A stretch of 64,000 nucleotides of DNA from Brevibacillus agri (GCF_004117055.1 NZ_CP026363.1:1727501-1791500); one strand, 5' to 3'; counted from the first letter of the stretch, positions 1 through 8,476 are shown. The notes: generated from the letters alone by a model not told the origin. Numbers and translations: made by a program.

Positions 1-66
1 TAGGTTCGGTGTGGAAGCGCGGCAACGCGTGGAGCTGACGAATACTAATCGGTCGAGGACTTATCC
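1..66 (+). rRNA. 23S ribosomal RNA, 3' end (partial)
   Basis: The first 66 bases match the conserved 3' end of bacterial 23S rRNA, including the terminal GACGAATACTAATCGGTCGA stretch followed by GGACTTATCC. The gene starts outside the window on the left. The sequence after it (CCAGTTTTCAGGGAATGAA) is the kind of trailer usually seen after 23S genes in Bacillus relatives. No 5S gene follows before the terminator at 126-161. The exact 3' end is judged from the conserved end only. Confidence 0.93.
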
Positions 67-125
67 ACACATCTCTTAGCAAGCATGCAGATCCAGTTTT
101 CAGGGAATGAACGAAATAATTGCGT

Positions 126-161
126 AAAAAGCCGTGCAGATACTATTGCGTGGCTTTTTTT
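126..161 (+). terminator. Rho-independent terminator of the rrn operon
   Basis: AAAAAGCC pairs with GGCTTTTT and the stem extends inward through GTGCA/TGCGT with wobble pairs. The right arm ends in a run of T. It closes the rRNA operon directly after the 23S trailer. Confidence 0.85.
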
Positions 162-240
162 GCATATAGCCGCCCAAACTCGTCTGGATTTATAGCTATG
201 CTAGATGAAGAACAAAACAGTCGCGAAAAAGGAGAAGCCC

Positions 241-1020
241 ATGAAGCAAAAGCCGGTCAAACGATATGAAGCAGACATGTACGCGCCCATTCGCGACTAT
301 TTTGTCGGGCAGGGTTATGAGGTCTTTGGAGAGGTCAATCATTGCGATTTGACAGCGATCAAGGAAGACGAGCTGATTATCGTCGAGTTCAAGCGCAACT
401 TGAGTGTAGAGCTGCTCATCCAGGCCGCCAAGCGGCAGCGCTTTACCGACCATGTGTACGTCGCCATTCCGAAGCCTAAATACAAATTGTTTTCGAAAAA
501 GTGGCAAGACGTCGTTTATCTCATCAGAAGACTGGAGCTTGGCTTGATCCTCGTCTCTTTTCCCAAAAAAGGCGCTGTCATGGAGCTGAGCATTGCTCCT
601 GCGCCGTTTGATCGGGAAAGAAGCAAGCAGTTCAACAAAAGAAAACGGGCACGCATTATTCAGGAGATGCGGGGGAGATACGGCGATTACAATGTGGGGG
701 GCAGCAACCAGACAAAGATCATGACGGCGTACAAACAAGGCTGCATTCAGATCGCCGCACTGCTTCAGCACTATGGCCCACTCGCGCCCAAGGCGTTGAA
801 AGAAAAAGGAGCGACAGACAAAGCGTCATCCATCCTCAGCAAAAATTATTACGGCTGGTTCACGCGGATCAAGCGAGGCGTGTACGCTCTCACCCCTACA
901 GGAGAGAAGGAGCTGGCAGCTTATCCAGAGCTTGTCGACCATTACATAAGCATGGCAGAAGACACCATTTCCCCTTCCGATGGGGAAATGGGCCAGTCCA
1001 ACCCTGCTGCAGCACAATGA
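241..1020 (+). CDS. DUF2161-family protein (PD-(D/E)XK-like)
   Basis: This is a roughly 260-residue cytoplasmic protein that I recognise as the DUF2161 family, whose members are predicted PD-(D/E)XK-type phosphodiesterases of unknown substrate. The N-terminal half contains a nuclease-like core: CDLTAIKED, then IIVEFKRNLS, which resembles the E-x-K signature. The C-terminal part (TGEKELAAYPELV region) looks like a small winged-helix domain. An in-frame ATG lies at 205, but AAAAGGAG stands six bases before the ATG at 241, so 241 is preferred. The gene stands alone between two terminators. The nuclease reading is a family-level inference. Confidence 0.8.
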   Translation: MKQKPVKRYEADMYAPIRDYFVGQGYEVFGEVNHCDLTAIKEDELIIVEFKRNLSVELLIQAAKRQRFTDHVYVAIPKPKYKLFSKKWQDVVYLIRRLELGLILVSFPKKGAVMELSIAPAPFDRERSKQFNKRKRARIIQEMRGRYGDYNVGGSNQTKIMTAYKQGCIQIAALLQHYGPLAPKALKEKGATDKASSILSKNYYGWFTRIKRGVYALTPTGEKELAAYPELVDHYISMAEDTISPSDGEMGQSNPAAAQ

Positions 1021-1027
1021 GCAGCAA

Positions 1028-1074
1028 AAAAGAGCAGACCCATCCGCAACGGTAAGCGAATGGGCTGCTCTTTT
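1028..1074. terminator. Bidirectional terminator
   Basis: AAAAGAGCAG pairs with CTGCTCTTTT, continued inside by CCCAT/ATGGG with one bulged base. A/T runs on both sides let it serve the DUF2161 gene (plus) and the dehydrogenase operon ending at 1107 (minus). Confidence 0.85.
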
Positions 1075-1106
1075 CGTTTCGGCACCGAGGCATGATGCCA
1101 AAACCC

Positions 1107-2312
1107 TTACCGCCCAGCCCACGCAGCGGCCATTTTCCCGACCTGCGCGCGTCCAGCCGCAATATCCGGGTGGAACTGGATCGTGGCGTTTTTGCGCACA
1201 TGGTTGACATGGTGGAGCGCCTGCGTGAGCAAAGAATCGTCGGCGAGCAGCCCGGCCGCTTTCGCCATCGCCAGGCCTGCGACGGTTCCCTGGCTCATGG
1301 CGACTTTGGCGCTCTCGATTCCGGTAATATTGCCTGCGACGTACAGTCCGGGCAAAGGCGATTGCATGCATTCGTTGTGCAACGGAACGTGCCCGCCCAA
1401 TGCCGGGATGTAAGCGAACGGGCACCCGGCAATCGCGGCCAGCTCCGCCAGCGGGCTTAACCCGCCTGCGATGCAGACGAAATCGGCAGAAAGGAATCGC
1501 TCGCTGCCAGGAACGGGCGTGCCGTCTGGCGAGATGCGCGCAGCCCGGACCCCTTCGACCTGTGAGGTGCCCACGATCTCCAAGGCAGCCGTCCGCAGAT
1601 GAATCGGTATATCCCACATGGGCACGCCCTGTGCAGGATAGAGCGAAACGGCCAGCCGCTGCATCCACGCGCTGCCCATCAGCTTGCTGCCCCAGCGAAT
1701 CAACGGCGAGGGGGCGAGATGGGCAACGCGCAGCAAAGACCGCATGATTTCGTGCGGGTGACCGGCATTGCCGCTTACAGCAGACTGGAGAGGCAGAATC
1801 ATTTGCTCGACGTGTACGCCAGCGAGCTGCAGCTCTCGCGCGATGGCGACGGACAAAATGTTGACGCCGATCACGATGCCTTTTTTGCCTACGCGAACGC
1901 GCTGCACGTTCGTCATCACCTGGGCCGCTCCGATCGACATCACGCCGGGCAGCGTCCAGCCGGGGACGGGAACGGCAGTCTCTGACGCCCCGGTAGCGAT
2001 CAGAAGCAGGGGAGCTTCCCATTCGCCTTCTGTCGTAGAAATACGCCAGCGATCTTCACAGCGGGCAATGTCGTAGACGGAGACCCCACAGCACATTTGG
2101 ACGCCAAGCTCTTTTGCCTCCTGATCGAGACGTGCGGCTTCGGCCAGCCCGTTCCACCACACTCCGTCCGGTTCCTCGTGCAACTGTCCCAGCAGCCTGC
2201 CGCCAGGCCGATAAAATTCGTCTACGACTCGAACAGAAAGTCCTTGCCGGGCGCTGGCGATTGCAGCGGCCAAGCCAGCGGGACCTGCGCCGATGATGAG
2301 AGCGTCGATCAA
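1107..2312 (-). CDS. FAD-binding subunit of a D-hydroxyproline dehydrogenase (HcnB-like)
   Basis: A roughly 401-residue FAD/NAD(P)-binding oxidoreductase of the HcnB/opine-oxidase A family. The N-terminal Rossmann motif GAGPAG is at residues 8-13. A second dinucleotide-type segment (GKKGIVIG) and the C-terminal GLYVAGNITG-type FAD motif follow. In characterised three-part dehydrogenases this subunit pairs with a small 2Fe-2S subunit and a D-amino-acid-oxidase-like subunit. Here they are the next gene upstream and 8659-9852. The start is a TTG that overlaps the stop of the upstream gene (TTGA), with AAAGGAGG nine bases before it, which implies translational coupling. Substrate assignment rests on the neighbouring hydroxyproline genes. 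Confidence 0.86.
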   Translation of the reverse strand: MIDALIIGAGPAGLAAAIASARQGLSVRVVDEFYRPGGRLLGQLHEEPDGVWWNGLAEAARLDQEAKELGVQMCCGVSVYDIARCEDRWRISTTEGEWEAPLLLIATGASETAVPVPGWTLPGVMSIGAAQVMTNVQRVRVGKKGIVIGVNILSVAIARELQLAGVHVEQMILPLQSAVSGNAGHPHEIMRSLLRVAHLAPSPLIRWGSKLMGSAWMQRLAVSLYPAQGVPMWDIPIHLRTAALEIVGTSQVEGVRAARISPDGTPVPGSERFLSADFVCIAGGLSPLAELAAIAGCPFAYIPALGGHVPLHNECMQSPLPGLYVAGNITGIESAKVAMSQGTVAGLAMAKAAGLLADDSLLTQALHHVNHVRKNATIQFHPDIAAGRAQVGKMAAAWAGR

Positions 2313-2644
2313 TTCGCATGCCCTCCTTTTTTCAACGGGGTCGGCAAAACGGAACCTGCTGTCACCCGCATGCCTTCCTGCACGAGCGTCATGCACGCCC
2401 GCACCGTGGGAACTCCGTCCACGTGCACGCGACATTCGTAGCAGTGGCCGATGTTGCAGTAAATTCCGCGCGGGCTGCCCGTTTCTTCATGCACTCGAAG
2501 CGTGCGCACGCCAGCGGCCAAAAGCGCTCCGGCAATCGTTTCCCCTTCGTAAGCCGTGTAGACAGAACCGTTAAATTCAAACTGGACGGAATGCCTCTCT
2601 TCCAAGGAACCAAGCACAGGGTGATGGAGGATGCGCTGGCTCAT
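2309..2644 (-). CDS. Small 2Fe-2S subunit of the dehydrogenase (HcnA-like)
   Basis: A 111-residue ferredoxin-like protein. Cys63, Cys68, Cys71 and Cys84 follow the plant-type C-x4-C-x2-C-x12-C spacing seen in HcnA and sarcosine-oxidase-alpha N-terminal domains. It should pass electrons from the flavin subunits. The ATG start overlaps the stop of the upstream BFD-like gene (ATGA), and GGAGGGAG precedes it. Its own stop overlaps the start of the FAD subunit, so the three genes form one tightly coupled minus-strand operon. Confidence 0.86.
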   Translation of the reverse strand: MSQRILHHPVLGSLEERHSVQFEFNGSVYTAYEGETIAGALLAAGVRTLRVHEETGSPRGIYCNIGHCYECRVHVDGVPTVRACMTLVQEGMRVTAGSVLPTPLKKGGHAN

Positions 2645-2913
2645 GAGCTTCTCCCTCCAAGCGCTTGAAACGAGATCGGCCGCACAGGCGGCTGGTAGCC
2701 AAGCGGGATTGTATGAGTAGGCACTTGGCCTGTGGCTTGCGCGACAATTTGGTCGACGAGAATCCGGCACGTTCTTCCGCCGCAGCAGCCCATGCCGGCT
2801 CTGGTCCGCAATTTCAACTCGCGCGCCGTGCATTGGTACTCACGGGCAGTCGTGAGCAGTTCTTCCAGAGATACTTCCTCGCAGCGGCAAACGATCAACT
2901 GCTGTGTGTCCAT
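2641..2913 (-). CDS. BFD-like [2Fe-2S]-binding protein
   Basis: A 90-residue protein of the BFD-like [2Fe-2S] family. It has an N-terminal CRC pair (Cys9, Cys11) and a GMGCCGGRTC segment (Cys43/44 and Cys49), the usual four-cysteine cluster. Such domains are often fused to, or encoded beside, HcnB-type FAD subunits. It is the first gene of the minus-strand operon, with AAAGGAGG before its ATG and a sigma-54 promoter about 40 bases upstream. It probably supplies the second iron-sulfur centre of the hydroxyproline dehydrogenase. Confidence 0.85.
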   Translation of the reverse strand: MDTQQLIVCRCEEVSLEELLTTAREYQCTARELKLRTRAGMGCCGGRTCRILVDQIVAQATGQVPTHTIPLGYQPPVRPISFQALGGRSS

Positions 2914-2951
2914 GCTGAAAGCCTCCTTTTCGTTGGTACGGTTAGCAAAAT

Positions 2952-2966
2952 GCAAGTGTCGTGCCA
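2952..2966 (-). promoter_or_regulatory. Sigma-54 (-24/-12) promoter for the dehydrogenase small-subunit operon
   Basis: On the minus strand the sequence reads TGGCACGACACTTGC, a full match to TGGCAC-N5-TTGC with the invariant GG and GC 12 bases apart. Transcription would start about 25 bases before the BFD-like gene. It is divergent from the sigma-54 promoter at 3033-3047. Confidence 0.88.
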
Positions 2967-3032
2967 TATTTGCCCGCAGAATGCTAAAATAAAGACGAGG
3001 CACAGAAGCAAACAGAGGGTGGCCTGCGCGCT

Positions 3033-3047
3033 TGGCACGAGGATTGC
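3033..3047 (+). promoter_or_regulatory. Sigma-54 (-24/-12) promoter for the M24 peptidase
   Basis: TGGCACGAGGATTGC matches the -24/-12 consensus exactly, with GG at 3034-3035 and GC at 3046-3047. Transcription would begin near 3059, about 35 bases before the peptidase start. Confidence 0.88.
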
Positions 3048-3095
3048 TTGCATAAAAGAACGAAAATGACACAGAGGCTGAAAGGGATGACCAGA

Positions 3096-4163
3096 ATGGA
3101 CAAATTGACGCGACTGCGCGCACAATTCGATGCATGGGGAATAGACGGAATACTCATAACAAACGGGCAAAATCGCCGCTATTTGACCAACTTTACCGGA
3201 ACGTACGGCGTCGTACTCATTTCCCGGGATGAGGCCAAGCTGTTTACGGATTTTCGCTATACCGAGCAGGCAAAAGCCCAGGCAACGGACTTCGAGATCG
3301 TGTTTTTGCCGACGAAAGACGCTGTTTACGGAGAAATCGCCCGCCAGGCCCAGGAGCTGGGCATCCACACATTGGGCTTTGAAGAGGAGAACATGACGTT
3401 TGCCCTGCACCGCAAATACGCCGACGTCGTCAAGGCACGCCTGCTGCCTACCGCGGGGGTGATCGAGGGCATTCGCATGAGAAAGACCCCGGACGAGCTG
3501 GGAAAAATCAAGACGGCGGCGCAGATTGCGGACGCCGCTTTCGCACATATTTTAACTGTTTTGCGTCCAGGCATCACCGAGCTCGATGTGTCTAATGAGC
3601 TGGAAATGTTCATGCGCAAGGAAGGAGCGACAGGCTCTGCTTTTGACATCATTATCGCCTCCGGTCATCGTTCCGCTCTGCCTCACGGGGTAGCAAGCGA
3701 CAAAAAGATCGAAGCTGGCGACATGGTAACGATGGATTTCGGCGCGCTGTATCAAGGGTATCGTTCGGACATTACCCGTACAGTGGCGGTCGGAGAGCCG
3801 AATGAACAGCTCAAAGAAATTTACGCCATCGTCCTGGAGGCGCGCAACCGCGCAGTGGCGGGCATTCGCCCCGGAATCTCGGGAAAAGCAGCAGACGCCC
3901 TCGCCCGGGACTATATTGCGCAGCACGGATATGGCGAGCGTTTCGGCCACGGGATGGGGCATGGCGTCGGACTGGACATTCATGAGGAGCCATTCATGTC
4001 TGTACGCTGCGAGGCAATTCTCGCACCAGGCATGGTCCTGACCGTCGAGCCGGGCATTTACATCCCGGGGCTGGGCGGCGTCCGCATCGAGGACGATCTC
4101 GTTGTGACCGAAACAGGCAACGATGTGCTGACCCATTCGCCGCGCGAACTCATCATTTTGTAG
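3096..4163 (+). CDS. M24-family Xaa-Pro dipeptidase/aminopeptidase
   Basis: A 355-residue creatinase/aminopeptidase-P-type protein: an N-terminal creatinase-like domain (about 1-130) and a pita-bread metallopeptidase domain. The five metal ligands are visible as Asp214, Asp225, His289, Glu318 and Glu332, within MDFGALYQGYRSDITRT, GHGMGHGVGLDIHEE and the VEPGIYI/RIEDD segments. The family cleaves peptide bonds next to proline, fitting collagen-derived Xaa-Hyp or Xaa-Pro peptides. ATG 3096 has AAAGGG nine bases upstream; ATG 3087 is also possible. It is cytoplasmic (no signal peptide) and transcribed from a sigma-54 promoter shared in style with the hydroxyproline genes. Confidence 0.9.
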   Translation: MDKLTRLRAQFDAWGIDGILITNGQNRRYLTNFTGTYGVVLISRDEAKLFTDFRYTEQAKAQATDFEIVFLPTKDAVYGEIARQAQELGIHTLGFEEENMTFALHRKYADVVKARLLPTAGVIEGIRMRKTPDELGKIKTAAQIADAAFAHILTVLRPGITELDVSNELEMFMRKEGATGSAFDIIIASGHRSALPHGVASDKKIEAGDMVTMDFGALYQGYRSDITRTVAVGEPNEQLKEIYAIVLEARNRAVAGIRPGISGKAADALARDYIAQHGYGERFGHGMGHGVGLDIHEEPFMSVRCEAILAPGMVLTVEPGIYIPGLGGVRIEDDLVVTETGNDVLTHSPRELIIL

Positions 4164-4174
4164 AAAAGAACCAG

Positions 4175-4210
4175 GACCCTTGACTGCGGCAAAAAGTCGA
4201 GGGTCTTTTT
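4175..4210 (+). terminator. Rho-independent terminator after the peptidase
   Basis: GACCCT and AGGGTC form a stem, extended by GACT/AGTC with one unpaired base on each strand, followed by a T run. It ends the peptidase transcript before the oppA-like gene. Confidence 0.85.
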
Positions 4211-4273
4211 GTATGCGCGAACGCTGCCAGTTCCAGCGTGTGTGTCTAATAGCTGAAACAGTCTTTTTATCAG

Positions 4274-4293
4274 GTGTATAAAAATATGTACAG
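4274..4293 (+). promoter_or_regulatory. Putative activator site upstream of the peptide-binding protein gene
   Basis: GTGTATAAAAATATGTACAG resembles the palindrome GTGTATA-N6-TAAACAC found upstream of the hydroxyproline operon at 8477-8496. It lies about 40 bases before the sigma-54 promoter. Its role as the binding site of the sigma-54 activator is inferred. Confidence 0.45.
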
Positions 4294-4331
4294 TCAGTTG
4301 GCGCGTGTCGAAGTTTTCCGCTTTTTCCTGT

Positions 4332-4346
4332 TGGCACACATTTTGC
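4332..4346 (+). promoter_or_regulatory. Sigma-54 (-24/-12) promoter for the peptide-binding lipoprotein
   Basis: TGGCACACATTTTGC fits TGGCAC-N5-TTGC with the GG (4333-4334) and GC (4345-4346) 12 bases apart. It lies about 55 bases before the GTG start at 4400. Confidence 0.88.
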
Positions 4347-4399
4347 AAATTCAGTATTTTGTGAAATGTTAATCATTTTCGAGACAAGGGGTTGATCGC

Positions 4400-6064
4400 G
4401 TGAAAAAAAGTATGTTCGCATTAATCAGCAGTATCGCGGTACTAGGGACGGCGCTGGCAGGATGTGGAGGGGGACAGCAGGCAGCACAGACAACGAGCGA
4501 GCCAGCGGCTTCTGGACAAGCACAAGGAAACGCTCAGCCAGCCCCAGCGGAAAAATCTTCAGGGTCACAAGTGTTGCGCTGGAACCTGCACTCTGAGCCG
4601 CCGACAGGCGATCCGGGACTGGCGGAGGACACGACTTCTGCGGCAATCGTGAAGGCTCTTTTTGACGGGCTGACACGGATTGGGCCTTCCGGGAAGCCGG
4701 AGGAGGCAGTTGCGGAAAAAATCGAGGTGTCTCCCGATCTGAAAACGTACACCTTCAAGCTGCGCGACTCGCACTGGAGCAACGGCGATCCGGTCACCGC
4801 CCACGATTTTGAATACGCCTGGAAGCGTGCCCTGGACCCTAAGACCGCTTCCAACTACGCCTACCAGCTCTACTACATCAAAAACGCCGAGAAAGCGAAC
4901 AAAGGAAACGGCAGCCTGGACGAAGTCGGAGTCAAAGCGCTTGACGACAAAACTTTGCAAGTAGAGCTGGCCAATCCGACTCCGTTCTTTTTGGAGCTGA
5001 CAGCTTTCCAGACTTATTTCCCGGTAAATAAAAAAGTGGTCGAGTCAGCGGACAACTGGGCTGGCGACGCCAAGACGCATATCGGAAACGGTCCGTTCAA
5101 AATGGAGAGCTGGGAGCACAAGAACAAGATGGTATTGGTCAAAAACGACCACTACTGGGACAAAGACAGCGTCAAGCTGGACAAAATCGAATTTTCCATG
5201 GTAGAGGACGAAAATACAGAGCTGTCGATGTTTGAAAATGGCGAGATCGACTGGGCTGGTGCGCCGCTCAGTTCGCTGCCGATTGATGCCATGCCTGTTT
5301 TGAAAGACAGCGGGAAACTGCAAGTAAAGCCAGTCGGTGCGACCTACTGGTACAAGTTCAACACAGAAAAACCCCCGTTTAACAATGTAAAAATCCGCAA
5401 AGCTTTTGCCTACTCGATCAACCGCCAAACGCTGATTGACAACGTTCTCCAAGCCAATCAGCAGCCTGCCATGGGCGCTGTTCCTCCCACGATGGCATTG
5501 AACCCGGATGGTTACTTCAAGGACAACGATCAGGAAGCCGCCAAAAAGCTGCTGGAAGAAGGCATGAAAGAGCTCGGCCTCTCCAAGCTGCCGCCGATTA
5601 CGCTCGTGTACAACACGTCGGAAGGACATAAAAAAATTGCCGAGGCGATTCAGGACCAGTGGCGCAAATATCTCGGCGTCGAAGTGAAGCTGGAAAATCA
5701 GGAGTGGAAAGTTTACCTGGAAACGATGCACGAAGGGAATTACCAGGTGGGACGTCTCGGCTGGTCCGGCGACTTCAACGACCCGATCAACTTCCTGGAG
5801 CTGTTCAAGGAAAAGGACGGCGGAAACAACGACACGCGCTGGGAAAATCCGAAGTTCAAGGAGCTTTTGAACCAGTCCGCGACAGAGAAAGATCCGGAAA
5901 AGCGCAAGGCGATCTTGCGGGAAGCCGAGCAAATCATGATGGATGAAATGCCGATCGTGCCGATTTACTTTTACACGCATACGTGGGTGAAAAACGACAA
6001 AGTAAAAGGCGTCTTCCAGGACGGCTTGGGCGCCATCGACTGGAAATGGACGTCTGTCGAGTAA
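4400..6064 (+). CDS. Oligopeptide ABC transporter substrate-binding lipoprotein (OppA/DppE-like)
   Basis: A 554-residue SBP_bac_5 family protein. The N-terminus is a lipoprotein signal (LGTALAGC, lipidated Cys22) followed by a Q/A/P-rich linker. The mature part has typical OppA features, for example the FKLRDSHWSNGDPVTAHDFEYAW and RKAFAYSINRQ regions. It should capture oligopeptides outside the membrane. No permease or ATPase genes are beside it, so it would borrow an Opp system elsewhere. The GTG start has AAGGGG upstream. The sigma-54 promoter and the neighbouring peptidase suggest proline/hydroxyproline-rich peptides as ligands (inference). Confidence 0.9.
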   Translation: MKKSMFALISSIAVLGTALAGCGGGQQAAQTTSEPAASGQAQGNAQPAPAEKSSGSQVLRWNLHSEPPTGDPGLAEDTTSAAIVKALFDGLTRIGPSGKPEEAVAEKIEVSPDLKTYTFKLRDSHWSNGDPVTAHDFEYAWKRALDPKTASNYAYQLYYIKNAEKANKGNGSLDEVGVKALDDKTLQVELANPTPFFLELTAFQTYFPVNKKVVESADNWAGDAKTHIGNGPFKMESWEHKNKMVLVKNDHYWDKDSVKLDKIEFSMVEDENTELSMFENGEIDWAGAPLSSLPIDAMPVLKDSGKLQVKPVGATYWYKFNTEKPPFNNVKIRKAFAYSINRQTLIDNVLQANQQPAMGAVPPTMALNPDGYFKDNDQEAAKKLLEEGMKELGLSKLPPITLVYNTSEGHKKIAEAIQDQWRKYLGVEVKLENQEWKVYLETMHEGNYQVGRLGWSGDFNDPINFLELFKEKDGGNNDTRWENPKFKELLNQSATEKDPEKRKAILREAEQIMMDEMPIVPIYFYTHTWVKNDKVKGVFQDGLGAIDWKWTSVE

Positions 6065-6729
6065 CGGGCGAACGGGGCGAGATCGTGCAGATCGGGAAGA
6101 TTGTCGTAGCCGCACAGGTGTGATGGATGCTTTTTGCGGATAGAGGGAGGCAGCGTGGTCGGGGGGCTTTTTTTGCGAGTAGCGGCAATCGTATGCAGTC
6201 GCGGCGACGGGTACGGGTAGCAAGCGCGCGCCTGTGATCTGCCGCACGCAGACGCTGGCGCGTCCCGAAGCTGCGGACAAAGCTGTGCCACAACGACAAA
6301 GGAGGAATCAACCGTGGAATTGATTCGCATTTTGTCTGAGGTGTTGCCGCCCAAAAAGGGGCGAAGCTGCCGGGAGCTGCGCCTGCGCTTTTGCAGCTTT
6401 TTTCTCCGGAAAAACACGAGCAGGCGCCGCCGTTAGGGGACAGCAGCTTCGAGTGAACAGAGGCGAGGCTGGCATGACGGCGCTGCTGCCGAGCCAAAAC
6501 GTCCCGTTTCGCGGTCCGAGGGTGAGACGGGATATTTCATGCTTGCACAGCGTTGGTGTATAAGGAGGCTGGAGAGGCCGAGCTGCTTGGCAGTTGATAC
6601 GTGCTTGTTCCCTGCTTGGTGCCGCTTCAGCAGAGTCAGCATACAGACTGCGTTCAGCTTCGTGAGCGTAATCGAGTGAAAGAGGCCCCCTGGCTCCCCT
6701 TGCGCGTTGCTTTTGTATCCAAGCCAGGC
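6065..6729. other. Long intergenic stretch without a recognised gene
   Basis: There are 665 bases between the peptide-binding lipoprotein and the end of the sigma-54 regulator. The only translation signal I see is AGGAGG before a GTG at 6314, opening a 40-codon arginine-rich reading frame that ends at 6436 and matches nothing I know. The reading frames on both strands look like GC-driven shadows. It may be the remains of a gene. Confidence 0.5.
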
Positions 6730-8454
6730 TCAAGACTGCTTATTCAACTTGTTATACAAAGTCGCCCTTGAGATGCCGAGCCGTTTGGCTGCCGCCTGCT
6801 TGTTGCCGTTTTCCAGCTCGATGGCCCGCTGGATGACGCGGCGTTCGTGGGCTTCCAGCTCCTCCTGCAAAGAGAAGAGATCGTCCGGGAGTTGGACGGG
6901 CGACTGTTTGGCCTTCGTTTGCAGCGAGTACGGCAAATCCTCTTCCTTGATGATCCCGTCCGTCGCGAAGACGACCAGCCGTTCGATGGCGTTGCGCAGC
7001 TCGCGAATGTTGCCCGGCCAGTCGTATTGCAAAAGGTTTTGCATGACGTTTTGCGAGATCGCGTGGATGGGCCGATTGTAGCGCAAGGAAAACTCGTAGA
7101 GGAAAAAATGGGCAAGCTCGACCGTGTCCTCGATCCGGTGGCGGAGAGGCGGGATGGCGAGAGTGACGACGTTGAGCCGATAATACAAGTCCTCGCGAAA
7201 CTTCCCTTCGCGGATCATTTCTTCCAGGTTTTTGTTCGTGGCCGCGACCACGCGAAAATCGGCTTCGATCTGCTTCGTGCCGCCGACCGGATAATACTTT
7301 TTCTCTTGCAGCACGCGCAGCAGCTTCACCTGCATCTCGAGCGGCATTTCGCCTACTTCGTCGAGAAACAGCGTCCCACCCCGGGCCAGCTCGATCATTC
7401 CTTTTTTCCCTTTTTGATCGGCGCCGGAAAAGGCTCCTTTTTCGTAGCCGAACAGCTCGCTCTCAAACAGAGTGGGAGAGATCGCGCCGCAGTTGATGGC
7501 GATAAACGGGGCGTTTGCGCCTTCCCGCACGTCGTGCACCGCCTTGGCGAACAGCTCCTTGCCGACGCCGCTTTCCCCGATAATCAGGACGGTCGCCTGG
7601 GTGGCGCCGAGCTTTTGAATCATTGCTTTGATCTGGCGAATGGCGAGGCTCGTGCCTTTGATTTGCCGGAACGGATCGGGCGCGGAGCTGAGCTTGGCCA
7701 CTTCCTGCTGCAAATGGTTCACTTTTTTGTTCGCGTTCAACAGCTCCTGGTTCAGCCGAACCTGGCTGGTGATATCGGTTTCGGCTGCGACGGCGCCGAT
7801 GATTTTCTCATGCAGGTAGATCGGCTTGGTGTTGATGAGCACGACGAGGTCCTCGCGCGGCTGGTGCTGGTGACGGTACAGCGCCTGGCCGTTTTGCAGC
7901 GACCGGAGCGTCTCCAGCATGTCGCGCGGGAAAAAGTCGGTGATCGGGCGGCCGAGGATGTCTTTTGCCTTCAACGAAAAAATGCGCTCGGCCCCCTCGG
8001 TCCAGACCATGACCCGCGCCTGTTCGTCGATGACGGATATCGAGGCGTCCATCGTCTGGATCATCGTATCGAAGTACGCCTCCAGCACTTCGTAAGCGGT
8101 GAAAACCGCTTGCAGGACAGAAGCGCGTTCAAGATAGCCGACAGGCTCGCCCGCTGCATCGGCAACGAGAAGGTAGCTGTATGTGTCGAGCAGGCGGATG
8201 GCTTGGGGGAGCGTGCTGTCGCAGGCGACCACGACCGTCTTTGCCCAATGGAGCGGCGTGCTGTCGCCGGGTGAGCCGGCAGCATCATCCGCGTTTGCGT
8301 GCGCGGGACAGGCGACGTGCCAGCCTGCAGGCAACAGAGCAAACACGGGAATGTCTTTTGCTGCTTGCCGAAAACGAAAGGCTTGGTTGTGCTCGCGGCA
8401 AATCTGCATATTCGTCTGCATCAGCTCTGTCAAGGCTGGCAGCTTGTGGTTCAT
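6730..8454 (-). CDS. Sigma-54-dependent transcriptional activator with PAS domain
   Basis: A 574-residue NtrC-type activator. An N-terminal ligand or CBS-like region (1-120) is followed by a PAS domain (about 125-235) and an AAA+ core with Walker A GESGVGKE (293-300), a GAFSGA sigma-54 contact loop (340-345; GAFTGA in most relatives) and Walker B TLFLDE (361-366). A Fis-type helix-turn-helix occupies 553-572. The start MNHKLP at 8454 has AAAGGA nine bases upstream and is preferred over an ATG 28 codons earlier. It lies between the four sigma-54 promoters and is the obvious activator of the hydroxyproline regulon. The palindrome at 8477 suggests it may also control itself. Confidence 0.92.
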   Translation of the reverse strand: MNHKLPALTELMQTNMQICREHNQAFRFRQAAKDIPVFALLPAGWHVACPAHANADDAAGSPGDSTPLHWAKTVVVACDSTLPQAIRLLDTYSYLLVADAAGEPVGYLERASVLQAVFTAYEVLEAYFDTMIQTMDASISVIDEQARVMVWTEGAERIFSLKAKDILGRPITDFFPRDMLETLRSLQNGQALYRHQHQPREDLVVLINTKPIYLHEKIIGAVAAETDITSQVRLNQELLNANKKVNHLQQEVAKLSSAPDPFRQIKGTSLAIRQIKAMIQKLGATQATVLIIGESGVGKELFAKAVHDVREGANAPFIAINCGAISPTLFESELFGYEKGAFSGADQKGKKGMIELARGGTLFLDEVGEMPLEMQVKLLRVLQEKKYYPVGGTKQIEADFRVVAATNKNLEEMIREGKFREDLYYRLNVVTLAIPPLRHRIEDTVELAHFFLYEFSLRYNRPIHAISQNVMQNLLQYDWPGNIRELRNAIERLVVFATDGIIKEEDLPYSLQTKAKQSPVQLPDDLFSLQEELEAHERRVIQRAIELENGNKQAAAKRLGISRATLYNKLNKQS

Positions 8455-8476
8455 TCCGATCAGTCCTTTGCAGGGA

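Noticed and set aside
70-125. Possible 5S rRNA gene after 23S
   Set aside because: The 56 bases are far too short for a 5S gene (about 115 bases) and lack its conserved motifs.
5045-6280. 411-codon minus-strand frame opposite the oppA-like gene
   Set aside because: Antisense shadow of a clear SBP_bac_5 gene with no start signal.
6314-6436. 40-codon frame with AGGAGG upstream
   Set aside because: The product is arginine-rich without homology that I recognise, and the frame has no support from neighbouring transcription signals; kept only as a note.
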